Shown: positions 30,009 through 39,467, counted from the first letter of the stretch. The stretch: DNA of 64,000 nucleotides from Aquabacterium sp. A7-Y (GCF_026153205.1 NZ_JAPFBW010000012.1:124001-188000); one strand, 5' to 3'. The notes: a model not told the origin generated them from the letters alone. Numbers and translations are program-made.

Positions 30009-31838
30009 TCACTTGCTGCGCACGCCCAGCTTGAACGCGATCATCGCGCGCAGCTTGGTGGGCACCACCGGCTTGATGAGCAGATGGAAATTGTGCCGGC
30101 TGGCCTCGGCGTCGAGGCTGGCGGTGCTGCTGCCGGTCACCATGATGGCCGGCAGGCCGGCGCCGAAATGCTCGCGCAGCGCCAGCAGCGCCTCGATGCC
30201 GGTGCTGGTGTGGTCGAGCCGGTAGTCGACGATGACGAGATCCGGGTGCTGGCCCTGCCGATGGGCCTGCTCGGCCCAGTGGCGGCACTCGGCGACCGAG
30301 TCGAAGGCCGCGACCGTCGCGCCCCAGCCCTTGAGCAGCACCTCCAGCCCGTCACGCACCGCCGGCTCGTCTTCGACCACCACCACCAGCCGCTGCTGCA
30401 GGGTCAGGCCCAGCGGCGGCCGCGCCGCTGGCGACTCCGCGGCACGCACCGCCTTGCCGACCGGCACCACCAGCGAAAACACCGTGCCCCGGCCGGGCTG
30501 CGAACGCAAGGTCAGCGGCGCGTTCATCAGGCCAGCCAGGCGGCGCACGATCGCGAGCCCCAGGCCGAGGCCCTTGCGCTGGTTGGCCGGCAGCGGCTGC
30601 TCCGGCTGGACCTGGTAGAACTCCTCGAAGACACGGGTCTGCTCGGTCTCTTGGATGCCGATGCCGGAATCCCAGACCTGCAGCAGCAGCCGCTCGCCGC
30701 GCTGACGGCAGGACACCAGCACGCCGCCATCCTCGGTGTAGCGGATCGCATTGGAGATCAGGTTGCGCAGGATGCGGTCGACCAGCATCGGATCGGCGAA
30801 GGCGTGGTGCTGGCCGCCGCGGAACTTCAGCTCCAGGCCTTTTTCGAAGGCGGTCGGCTCGTAGTGCAGGCGCAGCCGGGCGAACACCTCGCGCAGGCTG
30901 AAGTTCTGCGGCCGCGACTCGACCGCCCCGGTGTCGATCTTGGTGATGTCGAGCAGTTCGCTGAACAGGCCTTCCAGCGCATCGACCGAGCTGTTGATGC
31001 TGTTCACCAGCTGGATCACCTCCTCGTCGCGGCTCTTGTTGCGCAAGGCCTCGGCGAACAGGCCGACCGCGTGCAGCGGCTGGCGCAGGTCGTGGCTGGC
31101 GGCGGCGAAAAACTGCGTCTTGGCACGGTTGGCGACCTCGGCGGCGCGCCGCGCCTCGTCGGCCGCAGCTTTCTCCAGGCGCAGCTGCTCCAGCAGCTGC
31201 TCGGTCCGGGTCTTCAGTTCGATCACCCGGTCCATGGCCTGCCGGTAGTTGCGGCCTAGCACCGAGGTCATGCCCATCACCAGCAGCAGCACGCCGGAGA
31301 GCTCCAGGCTGTAGAGGCTGCCCTCCTTCGCGATGGCCAGCACGGTGGGCACGAAACACAGCCCGATGAACACCAGGAACACGGTGCGCTGCTCGGCCAG
31401 CACCGGCACCGCCGCGACGCAGAAACTGTAGATCGTCAGGATCAGCCCGATCTGCTGGATCGCGCCGCCCGAGCCGTAGAGCAGCCAGGCGGCGGCGCCC
31501 CAGGTGGTGCCCGAGGCATAGACGCCGGCGACCCAACGGCTGCGCCAGAGGCGGAAGTCGGTATCGGGCCGGGTCTGGATGGCCGAGAAACGCCGGGCGA
31601 TCCAGAAGCGGTAGAGCCACTGCGCCGCGAAGCAGCTGCCCCACAGCGCCAGGGTCAGCGGCGGCGCGAAGCCGATGTAGAGGATCAGCACCACGACGGC
31701 ACCGATCAGGTTGCCGCCCAAGCTGGAGGCTGAATAGGCGTAGAGGTTGCGGACGTGGTCGGGCCAGTCGCCGCTGCGGTCGGCGGGGGCCGGCGCCAGG
31801 CTGTCGGCGGCCAGCGGCGGGCTGGGGCTGTTGTTCAT
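30009..31838 (-). CDS. Membrane hybrid sensor histidine kinase/response regulator
   Basis: A 609-residue hybrid kinase. About six hydrophobic helices occupy residues 40-195, with almost no periplasmic domain, so sensing may occur in or near the membrane. A coiled-coil linker (205-240) leads to the H-box 'AAASHDLRQPLHAVGLF' (His249), N box (NLISNAIRYTEDG) and G boxes (DSGIGI, GLGLGLAIVRRL). A C-terminal receiver (VVVVEDEPAVRD; VIVDYRLDHTS) follows. Its ATG overlaps the stop of the radical SAM gene (ATGA). It is the third gene of the regulator-rSAM-kinase operon. Confidence 0.9.
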   Translation of the reverse strand: MNNSPSPPLAADSLAPAPADRSGDWPDHVRNLYAYSASSLGGNLIGAVVVLILYIGFAPPLTLALWGSCFAAQWLYRFWIARRFSAIQTRPDTDFRLWRSRWVAGVYASGTTWGAAAWLLYGSGGAIQQIGLILTIYSFCVAAVPVLAEQRTVFLVFIGLCFVPTVLAIAKEGSLYSLELSGVLLLVMGMTSVLGRNYRQAMDRVIELKTRTEQLLEQLRLEKAAADEARRAAEVANRAKTQFFAAASHDLRQPLHAVGLFAEALRNKSRDEEVIQLVNSINSSVDALEGLFSELLDITKIDTGAVESRPQNFSLREVFARLRLHYEPTAFEKGLELKFRGGQHHAFADPMLVDRILRNLISNAIRYTEDGGVLVSCRQRGERLLLQVWDSGIGIQETEQTRVFEEFYQVQPEQPLPANQRKGLGLGLAIVRRLAGLMNAPLTLRSQPGRGTVFSLVVPVGKAVRAAESPAARPPLGLTLQQRLVVVVEDEPAVRDGLEVLLKGWGATVAAFDSVAECRHWAEQAHRQGQHPDLVIVDYRLDHTSTGIEALLALREHFGAGLPAIMVTGSSTASLDAEASRHNFHLLIKPVVPTKLRAMIAFKLGVRSK

Positions 31839-33379
31839 GACCCGGTCATCGCGCGGGCCGGCTGCGGCCGCTTCAAGGCCACCGGGCGATGCGCCTGCGG
31901 CAGCCAGGCGTCGAGGACGCGGCCGTCTTCGTCGGTCACCGGGGTAGGGCTGCAGATGTCCAGCTGCTCGGCCTCGGAGCTGAAGTCGTCGGCAGCGAAG
32001 GGCACCTTCTCGGGCGGCAAGGGATCGGTGCCCGCCATGAAGGTCCGGCCGCGCACCGGGCGCCCCCCGCTCGTGCCCATGTCCACCACGTCGAGGGCGG
32101 CGGCGGTCCAGGAGCCGCGCGCCAGCAGCCGCGGCAGGTCGTCGGCCAGCTTGGCCAGCTTGCGCCCGGGCGAGTACACCTGCTTCATGCTCTCGCGGTA
32201 GGCCGCCAGAAAGTCGTGCAGCGGGCTCTGCTGGGGACGCAGGACCAGGGTGTAGGAGCTGAAATCGCAGAGGTTGGCATGCGGCAAGAACAGGGCTTTG
32301 GCGTCGGACGCGAGGCGCTGGAACAGGTGCGTTCCGGGGATGGGCGTCTCGAACGAGATGAAGCTGGGCACGTGCAGCCCGCTCGAGCGCAACCGTTCCG
32401 GAAGCGACCGAATGTAGCGCGCATCATCGTGGATGGCACTGACCATCAGGCCAGCCATCACGAGTATGCCTTCGTCGCGGCTCTGGGCGATAGCCTGCTG
32501 GATCCGGGAGATGTTGTTCTGCGGCTTGCACATGCCGGCCAGTGCCGCCGGATTGAAGGTTTCCAGGCCCACGTAGACCGAGCGGCAGCCGCTCGCGTAC
32601 ATCAGCTTGAGCAGCTCGCGGTTGGCGATGACGTTGAAGGTCAGGCAGGCGCCCCAGTGCAGGTCCAGGCGGCCCAGCGCGTGACACAGCTCGCGGAACC
32701 ACTTCAGGTTTCCGGCCAGGTTGTTGTCATAGAGCACCAGCATACGCTGCTTCCAGCCGCTCACGCCGGCCAGCCGCAGCGCCTCGCGGGCAGCCAGGAT
32801 CTCGCGCACCACGGCGGCCACCGGGCGCGGCCGATGGCTCTCGCCGCGCGCGGGCAGCACGCAGAAGTCGCAGCTGTAGGGGCAGCCGCGGCTGGCTTCC
32901 ACCGCCAGCGGGAAGGGCTGCTTGTGCGCCAGCGCGGTGCCGCGCCACGCGGGCACGTCCTCCGGCGTCACACCCTGGGACCGGTAGACCGGCGCCAGCC
33001 GGCCGCGGCGCGCGTCGGCGAGCAGGCGCGGCACGGTGTCCTCGGGCTCGCCGACCACCACCGCGTCGAAATAGGGCAGGCACAGGTGCGGGTAGTCGGA
33101 GGCCATCGCCCCGCCCAGCACGGTGAGGGCGCCGCGCCGCCGGTAGTAGTGCGCGATCTGGCGGGCGCGGTCGAAGTCGGGATGCAGGCAGGACAGCAGC
33201 ACCAGGTCGTAGGACCGGCTCCAGTCCGGGTCCTCCCAGGTGTCGTTGACGATGTCGACCTCGCACCAGTCGGGCAGCAGCGCGGCGATCAGCGGGCCGA
33301 TCTGCGGCTGCATCGCTCCCCGGTGATGCGCGCCGCGACGGTGGTAGTCGGTGAAGACGGCGATGATCGCGACACGCAT
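31835..33379 (-). CDS. B12-binding domain radical SAM protein
   Basis: A 514-residue class-B radical SAM enzyme. Residues 1-135 resemble a cobalamin-binding domain (MRVAIIAVFTDYHRRG; VLGGAMASDYPHLCL; VVVGEPEDTVPRLL). The [4Fe-4S]/SAM motif CPYSCDFC (Cys166, 170, 173) opens the radical SAM barrel (170-380). The remaining tail is unassigned. Relatives act in hopanoid, lipid, tetrapyrrole and natural-product chemistry; the substrate here is unknown. It sits between a LuxR-type response regulator and a hybrid kinase, overlapping the kinase by 4 bp, an unusual partnership. Confidence 0.85.
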   Translation of the reverse strand: MRVAIIAVFTDYHRRGAHHRGAMQPQIGPLIAALLPDWCEVDIVNDTWEDPDWSRSYDLVLLSCLHPDFDRARQIAHYYRRRGALTVLGGAMASDYPHLCLPYFDAVVVGEPEDTVPRLLADARRGRLAPVYRSQGVTPEDVPAWRGTALAHKQPFPLAVEASRGCPYSCDFCVLPARGESHRPRPVAAVVREILAAREALRLAGVSGWKQRMLVLYDNNLAGNLKWFRELCHALGRLDLHWGACLTFNVIANRELLKLMYASGCRSVYVGLETFNPAALAGMCKPQNNISRIQQAIAQSRDEGILVMAGLMVSAIHDDARYIRSLPERLRSSGLHVPSFISFETPIPGTHLFQRLASDAKALFLPHANLCDFSSYTLVLRPQQSPLHDFLAAYRESMKQVYSPGRKLAKLADDLPRLLARGSWTAAALDVVDMGTSGGRPVRGRTFMAGTDPLPPEKVPFAADDFSSEAEQLDICSPTPVTDEDGRVLDAWLPQAHRPVALKRPQPARAMTGS

Positions 33380-33405
33380 GACCGGGCCTCCATGGGCAGG
33401 GGAGC

Positions 33406-34146
33406 TCAGTGACGCGGGGGCGGCCCGGGCGAGCGCCAGGTCGAGAAGCTGCCGTGCTGCTGGGTGATCTGGCTGACCGCCAGCACCGCCTGGGTGCGCG
33501 AGTTCACACCCAGCGCCCGCAGCACCGCCGCGACGTGGTCCTTGACCGTCTCGACCGAGAGGTTGAGCTCGCGAGCGATCAGCTTGTTGGGCTTGCCCTG
33601 CAGCAGCAAGGCCAGCACGTCGGTCTGGCGTGGCGTCAGGCCCAGCGAAGCGAGCGAGGGCTGGGTCTGGTAGGCGCCCTGGGAGGCCACGCCGCCGGAC
33701 GCGGGGCGCGGGCTGCGCAGCGGCACTTCCTCATCGCGGCCGCTGTCCAGGCCCATGCTCATCGGCGGCACGTAGACGCTGCCGGCCATGACCAGGCGCA
33801 GGGCTTCGCACAGGGTGTCGTTGGAGGCGCGCTTCGGCACGAAGCCCATGGCCCCCATGTCGATCGCGCGGATCACGTCGCTGCTGCGGTCGGAGGCCGA
33901 GATCACCACCACGGGCAGCGCCGGGTAGGACTGGCGCAGGTCGGCCAGCAGGTCGAAGCCGTTGGCATCGCCCAGCTGCAGGTCGAGCAGCACCAGGTCG
34001 AAGTCGCCCTGCCTCTCGAGGAGCGCCTCTCGGGCGGCGCGGCCGGTGGCGACGCCGGTCACCACCACGTCGTCCCCCAGACCCTGGATCACGCTCTGCA
34101 AGGCGGACAGGATCAGGGGATGGTCATCGACCAGCAGTACTCTCAT
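33406..34146 (-). CDS. NarL/LuxR-type response regulator
   Basis: A 246-residue response regulator. Receiver residues 1-120 have phosphoacceptor D55 (LVLLDLQLGD) and conserved 'VVISASDRSSD' and 'GFVPKRASND'. A Ser/Pro/Gly-rich linker (about 135-165) precedes a LuxR helix-turn-helix (LASLGLTPRQTDVLALLLQGKPNKLIARELNLSVETVKDHVAAVLRALGVNSRTQAV). It is the first gene of the operon with the radical SAM enzyme (26 bp gap) and hybrid kinase, whose receiver may relay phosphate to it. Targets are unknown. Confidence 0.92.
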   Translation of the reverse strand: MRVLLVDDHPLILSALQSVIQGLGDDVVVTGVATGRAAREALLERQGDFDLVLLDLQLGDANGFDLLADLRQSYPALPVVVISASDRSSDVIRAIDMGAMGFVPKRASNDTLCEALRLVMAGSVYVPPMSMGLDSGRDEEVPLRSPRPASGGVASQGAYQTQPSLASLGLTPRQTDVLALLLQGKPNKLIARELNLSVETVKDHVAAVLRALGVNSRTQAVLAVSQITQQHGSFSTWRSPGPPPRH

Positions 34147-34284
34147 GTTTCGCCCCTCAGCTCAGACGTGTGGACTCACCTTCACAGGGTGGGTCGGCGA
34201 CGATGCTAGCCCAGCGAACAGGGGCGACACACCCCCAAGAAGAGGGAGGGGAAGCGCGGCAACGGCCCTAGGATTAGGGGGAAG

Positions 34285-34740
34285 TCAGGGATAGCGCCGG
34301 GCGATGGACTCGGCCACGCAGACCGGCTTGGCCGAGCCTTCGCGTTCCACCGTCACCTCGATGGTGAGCTGGGCGCCGCCGTTGTCGATGGCTTCGAAGG
34401 CCAGCAGCTTGAAGTGGGCCCGCAGGCGGCTGCCGACCGGCACCGGCGCCGGAAAGCGCACCTTGTTGAGCCCGTAGTTGACGCCCAGGCGGCTGTCGCG
34501 GATCTCGAAACCGGTGGCGAAGAAGGCCGGCAGCAGGCTGAGGGTCAGGAAGCCGTGCGCGACCGTGGTGCCGAAGGGGCCGGCCTTGGCGCGCTCGGCA
34601 TCGACGTGGATCCACTGGTGGTCGCCGGTGGCTTCTGCGAACTGGTCGATGCGAGACTGCTCGACGCTGATCCAGTCGCTGGTGCCGAGGGAGGCGCCGA
34701 CCTGGGAGGCGAGGTCGTGAAGATGTTCGAAGGTTTTCAT
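34285..34740 (-). CDS. MaoC family (R)-hydratase/dehydratase
   Basis: A 151-residue single hot-dog-fold MaoC domain. Conserved hydratase features are 'RIDQFAEATGDHQWIHVDAERAKAGPFGTTVAHGFLTLSLLP', with the Asp and His of the (R)-specific enoyl-CoA hydratase motif. It probably acts on acyl-CoA or acyl-thioester substrates. It starts within the stop of the upstream ParA-like gene (ATGA overlap), an odd functional pairing that may simply reflect compact packing. Confidence 0.9.
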   Translation of the reverse strand: MKTFEHLHDLASQVGASLGTSDWISVEQSRIDQFAEATGDHQWIHVDAERAKAGPFGTTVAHGFLTLSLLPAFFATGFEIRDSRLGVNYGLNKVRFPAPVPVGSRLRAHFKLLAFEAIDNGGAQLTIEVTVEREGSAKPVCVAESIARRYP

Positions 34741-35363
34741 GCGGGCTCTGAGTTGATCCATTGAACGAGCGGCTGCCACTGTTGCAGATCACGCTCGACC
34801 CGGCTCGGCGCGACGTCCCACAAGGTGAGGCCGTGCGCGGCGAGCTGAATGTAGTTCTGGGTGTCGCGCAGCTGGGCAATCACGGGGACGGCCAGCGTGG
34901 CGACATAGGCCTTGAGCTGGTCGGCCGCGATGGTGCCTTCGCGCACCCGCATGCCCACCAGTCCGACACGCACGCCGGCCGACTTGCGGTGGGCCAACAC
35001 ATGGCCCAGGAAGTCGGCGGTCGCGTAGATGTCGAACAGGCTGGGCTGCATCGGCACCAGAATGTGGTCGGCCAGGCGCATCACCGCGTCGAGCCGCTTG
35101 CCGTGCAGGCCGGCCGGTGTGTCCAGCACCACGTGGGTGGTGCCCCTGGGCGGTTTCAGCGGTGCGTCGCGCGCGAGTTCCCAGCCGGCGATGGGGGCCG
35201 CCTTCGCGGGCCTCAGGGACAGCCAGGTACGCGCCGACTGCTGCCGGTCGGTATCGCCCAGCATCACCTGGTGACCCTGCGCCGCCAGGCAGCCGGCCAG
35301 GTTGGTCGACAGGGTCGACTTGCCGACTCCGCCCTTGGGATTGGCCACGACGAACACCGGCAT
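34737..35363 (-). CDS. Orphan ParA/MinD family ATPase
   Basis: A 208-residue P-loop ATPase with deviant Walker A 'NPKGGVGKSTLSTNLAG' near residues 8-25, switch 'VVLDTPAGLHG' and 'LVPMQPSLFDIYAT'. It lacks an N-terminal DNA-binding domain and no ParB gene or parS-like repeat is nearby, so chromosome or plasmid partition is not supported; an orphan positioning role is more likely. Start chosen at ATG 35363 (MPVFVVANPKGG) to match the family. Coupled with the maoC gene. Confidence 0.88.
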   Translation of the reverse strand: MPVFVVANPKGGVGKSTLSTNLAGCLAAQGHQVMLGDTDRQQSARTWLSLRPAKAAPIAGWELARDAPLKPPRGTTHVVLDTPAGLHGKRLDAVMRLADHILVPMQPSLFDIYATADFLGHVLAHRKSAGVRVGLVGMRVREGTIAADQLKAYVATLAVPVIAQLRDTQNYIQLAAHGLTLWDVAPSRVERDLQQWQPLVQWINSEPA

Positions 35364-35512
35364 CGCACCCTCCGCCACTGATGGGGTTCAAAAACGCGGC
35401 CGGGGCCGCCGCCGGGAGCGGCTGCCCAAGACCGGTTCTAATGGTAGCGGCGGAAACCATGCCGCCAGCATCAAGACAAACCACGACGGTTTCCGTCACT
35501 TGCGCGACACCG

Positions 35513-36118
35513 ATGCCCCAGATCCTGATCCTTGCCGCCCATCCCCAACTGCACCTTTCGCGCACCACCCGGGCGCTGATCGACGCCGCCCGCGGCGCCG
35601 GCCTGGGCCGTGTCGAGCTGCGCGACCTGTATGCGCTCTACCCCGATTTCCTGATCGACGTGCAGGCCGAGCAGGCCGCGCTCGAGGCGGCCCAGCTGGT
35701 GGTCTGGCTGCACCCCATCCAGTGGTACAGCATGCCGCCGCTGATGAAGCTGTGGCTGGACGAGGTGCTGAGCTATCCCTGGGCCTACGGCGCCGGCGGC
35801 TCGCATCTGCGCGGCAAGGACCTGTGGCTGGTGGCCTCCACCGGCGGCTCGGAAGCCTCCTACCATCCGGGCGGCTACAACCGCTACTTTTTCGATGCCT
35901 TCCTGCCGCCCTACGAGCAGACCGCCACCTTGTGCGGCCTGCGTTTCCTGCCGCCGCTGCTGCTGCACGGCGCGCACGCGGTCAGCCACGAGGAGCTGCA
36001 GGCCCATGTCGAGGTGTTCATCGAGCGGCTGCGCAGCTACCCGGACTGGCCCGAGCTGGCAGACATGCAGTCCTGTCCCGAGTGCATCGTGCCCCCCTCC
36101 GAGCGGCCCCAGGCCTGA
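35513..36118 (+). CDS. NAD(P)H-dependent oxidoreductase, KefF/KefG-like
   Basis: A 201-residue flavodoxin-fold quinone oxidoreductase (MPQILILAAHPQLHLSRTTRAL; LHPIQWYSMPPLMKLWLDEVLSYPWAYG; STGGSEASYHPGGYNRYFF). In E. coli the KefF and KefG ancillary proteins bind and activate the KefC and KefB antiporters. Here the gene lies 53 bp upstream of a kefC-like gene on the same strand, so it is very likely its activating subunit. ATG 35513 gives the usual family length. Confidence 0.9.
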   Translation: MPQILILAAHPQLHLSRTTRALIDAARGAGLGRVELRDLYALYPDFLIDVQAEQAALEAAQLVVWLHPIQWYSMPPLMKLWLDEVLSYPWAYGAGGSHLRGKDLWLVASTGGSEASYHPGGYNRYFFDAFLPPYEQTATLCGLRFLPPLLLHGAHAVSHEELQAHVEVFIERLRSYPDWPELADMQSCPECIVPPSERPQA

Positions 36119-36171
36119 GGCCTGCCCGCCCCGACGCGTCCGTCCACGCCCCTCTTGCCGACGACCTTCTC

Positions 36172-37986
36172 ATGGAACACAACTCCTGGTTGAGCAATTC
36201 GCTGGTCTACCTGGCCGCCGCCGTCATCGCCGTGCCGCTGGCCCGGGCGCTGGGGCTCAGCGCCATCATCGGCTACCTGGGCGCCGGCATCGCGATCGGC
36301 CCCTGGGGCCTGGGGCTGGTGACCGACCCGCAGCAGATCCTGCACTTCGCCGAGTTCGGCGTGGTGCTGATGCTGTTCCTCATCGGGCTCGAACTGGAGC
36401 CGCGCCGGCTGTGGGCGATGCGGCGGCCCATCTTCGGCTGGGGCAGCGCGCAGATGCTGGGCTGCACCGGCCTGATCGGCGCGGGCGCGCTGTTGGCGGG
36501 GCTGCCCTGGCCGGTGGCCTTGGCGGCCTCGCTGGGGCTCGCGATGTCGTCCACCGCGATCGCGCTGGGCGCACTCGACGAGCGCAACCTGATGGCCACC
36601 CGCTCCGGGCAGTCGGTACTCTCGATCGCGCTGCTGCAGGACATCGCGGCCATTCCCATCCTGGCCCTGGTGCCGCTGCTCGGCAGCGGCGCGATGGCGC
36701 ACGCCGACGCACCGCCGGGCTGGGGCATCGCCAAGGCCGTCGGCGTGGTCGGCGGCATCGTGCTGGGCGGGCGGCTGCTGCTGCGCCCGGCGCTGCGCTG
36801 GATCGCCAACAGCCGCACCCGCGAGGTCTTCACCGCCGCGGCGCTGCTGCTGGTGGTCGCCATCGCGGCCTTGATGCAGGTGGTGCAGCTGTCGATGGCG
36901 CTGGGGGCCTTCCTGGCCGGGGTGCTGCTCGCCGAGAGCGAATACCGCCGCGAGCTGGAGACCGACCTGGAGCCCTTCAAGGGGCTGCTGCTCGGCTTGT
37001 TTTTCATCGCGGTCGGCACCTCGATCGACTTTGGCGTGGTGATGCAGCAGCCGCTGCTGGTGGCCGCCATCGTGGTGGGCTTTTTCGGCGCCAAGCTGCT
37101 GGTGATGTGGGCCATCGCGCGTTCCATCCCGCTGCCGGCGGGCGAGCGGCCGGTGTTCATCCTGCTGCTGGCGCAGGGCGGCGAGTTCGGTTTCGTGGTG
37201 TTCCAGGCGGCCACCCAGGCCCGCGTGATCGACGCCCGCATGGCCTCGCTGCTGCTGGCGGCGGTGGCCCTGTCGATGCTGATCACGCCGCTGCTGCTGG
37301 TGGCCGTGGACCGCTGGCTGCTGCCTCGCATGGCGGCCGGCAAGCCGGCGCCGCTGTCCGAGATCGACGAGCCGCAGGAGGCGCCGGTCATCATTGCCGG
37401 CTTCGGCCGCTACGGCCAGATCATCGGCCGCCTGCTGTATGCCAACGGGGTGCACGCCACCGTGCTGGAGCACGATGCGGAGCAGGTGGAGTCGGTGCGC
37501 CGCTTCGGCTGGCGGGTCTTCTACGGCGACGCGACGCGGCTGGACCTGCTGCGCATGGCCGGCGCCGCGCAGGCCCGCGTGCTGGTGCTGGCGATCGACG
37601 ACATCGACCAGAGCCTGAAGGTGGCCGACCTGGCGCGCGAGCACTTCCCGCAGCTGACCGTGGTGGCGCGGGCGCGCAACGTGACGCACTACTACGAACT
37701 GCGTCAGCGGGGGGTCAGGCTGATCGAGCGCGAGACGCTGGACGCCGCCCTGATGAGCGGGCGCAGCGTGCTGGAGGCGATGGGCTGGCTGCCGCACCAT
37801 GCACGCCAGCTGGCGATGCGCTTCCGGCGCCACACGGTGCAGCAGCTCGAAGACCAGTTGCCGCACTACAAGGACCAGGCCCAGCTGATCGCGCTGGCCA
37901 AGCTGGGCCGCCAGCAGCTGGAGGAATTGTTCGCGCAGGAAAGGCAGAACCGCGAACAGCGCCAGCGCGAGGGCTGGGGGCGCTGA
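36172..37986 (+). CDS. Glutathione-regulated K+/H+ antiporter KefC/KefB-like
   Basis: A 604-residue inner-membrane potassium:proton antiporter that, in E. coli, lowers cytoplasmic pH during electrophile stress. About 12 membrane helices (residues 8-385) include 'LGAGIAIGPWGLGLVTDPQQILHFAEFGVVLMLFLIGLEL', with the HAEFGV and LMLFLIGLEL hallmarks. The RCK domain (APVIIAGFGRYGQIIGRLL) contains 'LIERETLDAALMSGRSVLEAMG', the KefC-type region. The positively charged C-terminal tail is normal. A KefF/G-like gene precedes it. I cannot separate KefB from KefC. Confidence 0.93.
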   Translation: MEHNSWLSNSLVYLAAAVIAVPLARALGLSAIIGYLGAGIAIGPWGLGLVTDPQQILHFAEFGVVLMLFLIGLELEPRRLWAMRRPIFGWGSAQMLGCTGLIGAGALLAGLPWPVALAASLGLAMSSTAIALGALDERNLMATRSGQSVLSIALLQDIAAIPILALVPLLGSGAMAHADAPPGWGIAKAVGVVGGIVLGGRLLLRPALRWIANSRTREVFTAAALLLVVAIAALMQVVQLSMALGAFLAGVLLAESEYRRELETDLEPFKGLLLGLFFIAVGTSIDFGVVMQQPLLVAAIVVGFFGAKLLVMWAIARSIPLPAGERPVFILLLAQGGEFGFVVFQAATQARVIDARMASLLLAAVALSMLITPLLLVAVDRWLLPRMAAGKPAPLSEIDEPQEAPVIIAGFGRYGQIIGRLLYANGVHATVLEHDAEQVESVRRFGWRVFYGDATRLDLLRMAGAAQARVLVLAIDDIDQSLKVADLAREHFPQLTVVARARNVTHYYELRQRGVRLIERETLDAALMSGRSVLEAMGWLPHHARQLAMRFRRHTVQQLEDQLPHYKDQAQLIALAKLGRQQLEELFAQERQNREQRQREGWGR

Positions 37987-38001
37987 TGCGGGCACCGCGA
38001 G

Positions 38002-38763
38002 TCAGTGCAGGCCGTCCCAGAGCAGCTTGAGGCCGGTGAGCAGCATGCCGGCATAGATCAGCCGGTAGAACCAGGCGGGACGCACGTGCTTCACCAGGCG
38101 CACGCCCGCCCAGACGCCGACCGGGGCCAGCGGCATCAGCACCAGCGCGGTCGCCATGTTGCGCAGGTCGATCAGGCCCAGCCCGGCATAGGGCAGCCAC
38201 TTCGAGGCATTGACCGCGGCAAAAAAGACCGCCATCGTCGCCGAGAAGGTCAGCGGCGGCAGGCGCAGTGGCAGCACGTAGGCGCTGATAGGCGGCCCGC
38301 CGGCATGCGCGACGAAACTCGTGAAGCCCGAGGCGACCCCGAGCAGCGCCCCCAGCCAGCGCGGCGGGGGCGGCGCGTCGGGGCGCGGTGGAAACAGCAG
38401 GCGCTGCGCCAGGAACAGCAGGGTCAGGGCCCCGACGACGGCGGCCACCGCCTTCGCCGGCAGCACGCCGAACAGCAGGGTTCCGACCACGGTGCCCAGC
38501 AGTCCCGCGGGCAGCAGCAGGCGGATCAAGCCGCGGTCGACGTGTTTCAGGTAGGCCGCCACGCCCAGCGTGTCCATCACGGCGAGCAGCGGCAGCATGA
38601 TGGCCGCCGCCTGCGGCACAGGGAGCGTCAGCGCCATGATGGGCACCGCGAGCGACCCGAAGCCGGCACCGAAACCGCTCTTGGACAAGCCCATCAGCAG
38701 CACCGCCGGTACCGCGGCGGCATAAAACCAGGGGTCGGTGATGAGGCTGCTTTGCCAGTCCAT
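38002..38763 (-). CDS. TauE/SafE family membrane transporter
   Basis: A 253-residue protein with seven to eight hydrophobic helices and the duplicated TauE/SafE pattern: 'LLMGLSKSGFGAGFGSLAVPIMAL' in the first half and 'GVASGFTSFVAHAGGPPISAYVLPL' in the second. Family members move sulfite, sulfoacetate or other organic anions out of or into the cell; the substrate is unknown. Start at ATG 38763. It is convergent with the kefC-like gene and divergent from the TRIC-like gene. Confidence 0.9.
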   Translation of the reverse strand: MDWQSSLITDPWFYAAAVPAVLLMGLSKSGFGAGFGSLAVPIMALTLPVPQAAAIMLPLLAVMDTLGVAAYLKHVDRGLIRLLLPAGLLGTVVGTLLFGVLPAKAVAAVVGALTLLFLAQRLLFPPRPDAPPPPRWLGALLGVASGFTSFVAHAGGPPISAYVLPLRLPPLTFSATMAVFFAAVNASKWLPYAGLGLIDLRNMATALVLMPLAPVGVWAGVRLVKHVRPAWFYRLIYAGMLLTGLKLLWDGLH

Positions 38764-38834
38764 CACAGCTCCGGCCGGGAAACAAGGCCTACCATCGGAC
38801 CGACGGACAGCGGAAATCGGAAGTTCAAGACCAT

Positions 38835-39467
38835 ATGGACGTACTGCGCCTCGAAGGTTTACGGCTGGTGATCGAGGTGGCGGCCACGCTCGCCTTCGCA
38901 TTGTCGGGGCTGCTGGAGGCGGCGCGCCGCCGGCTCGACCCGGTGGGCGCCTGCGTGGTGGCCTTTCTGGCAGCCTTCGGCGGCGGCACCTTGCGCGACC
39001 TGCTGCTCGATCAGCGGCCCTTCTTCTGGGTACGGCATCCCGAATATGTCTGGGCGGTACTCGCACTCGGCGTGGTCGCGATGGCGGTGATGAAGGCCCG
39101 TCACCTGGCCTTGACCGAGCGAGCCATCCAGGTGCCGGATGCGCTGGGGCTCGGCCTGTTCGCGGCGGCGGGGGTGGACCTGGCCCTGGGCCTGGGCCAT
39201 GTGCCGCTGATCGCGGTGCTGATGGGTGTCGTCACGGGCGTTTTCGGCGGGGTGCTGCGCGACATCGTCTGCAACGAGATCCCGACGGTGTTCAAGGACC
39301 ACCGCCCCTATGCGGTGGTGGCCTTCGCGGGGGGCTGGCTGTATGTCGGGCTGGACCGGCTGGAGGTGCCGGCCGAGTGGCGGCTGGCAGCCACGGTCGT
39401 GGGCGTGGCCGGAGCCCGGGGACTGGCAGTGGCCCGCAGGTGGGAGCTGCCGGCATGGAGAGTGTAA
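38835..39467 (+). CDS. TRIC (UPF0126) family cation channel protein
   Basis: A 210-residue inner-membrane protein with about seven helices in an inverted repeat. Each half carries the glycine-rich motif: 'FGGGTLRDLLLDQRPFFWV' and 'FGGVLRDIVCNEIP', which define bacterial TRIC/UPF0126 (YadS/YicG) proteins. Family members form trimeric monovalent cation channels; YadS and YicG have also been linked to glycine uptake. Start at ATG 38835, divergent from the TauE-like gene by 71 bp. Confidence 0.9.
   Translation: MDVLRLEGLRLVIEVAATLAFALSGLLEAARRRLDPVGACVVAFLAAFGGGTLRDLLLDQRPFFWVRHPEYVWAVLALGVVAMAVMKARHLALTERAIQVPDALGLGLFAAAGVDLALGLGHVPLIAVLMGVVTGVFGGVLRDIVCNEIPTVFKDHRPYAVVAFAGGWLYVGLDRLEVPAEWRLAATVVGVAGARGLAVARRWELPAWRV

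Noticed and set aside
34737-35363. ParA-like ATPase as sign of a plasmid or integrated element
   Set aside because: No ParB, no parS-like repeats, no integrase or composition change nearby; neighbours are ordinary chromosomal genes.
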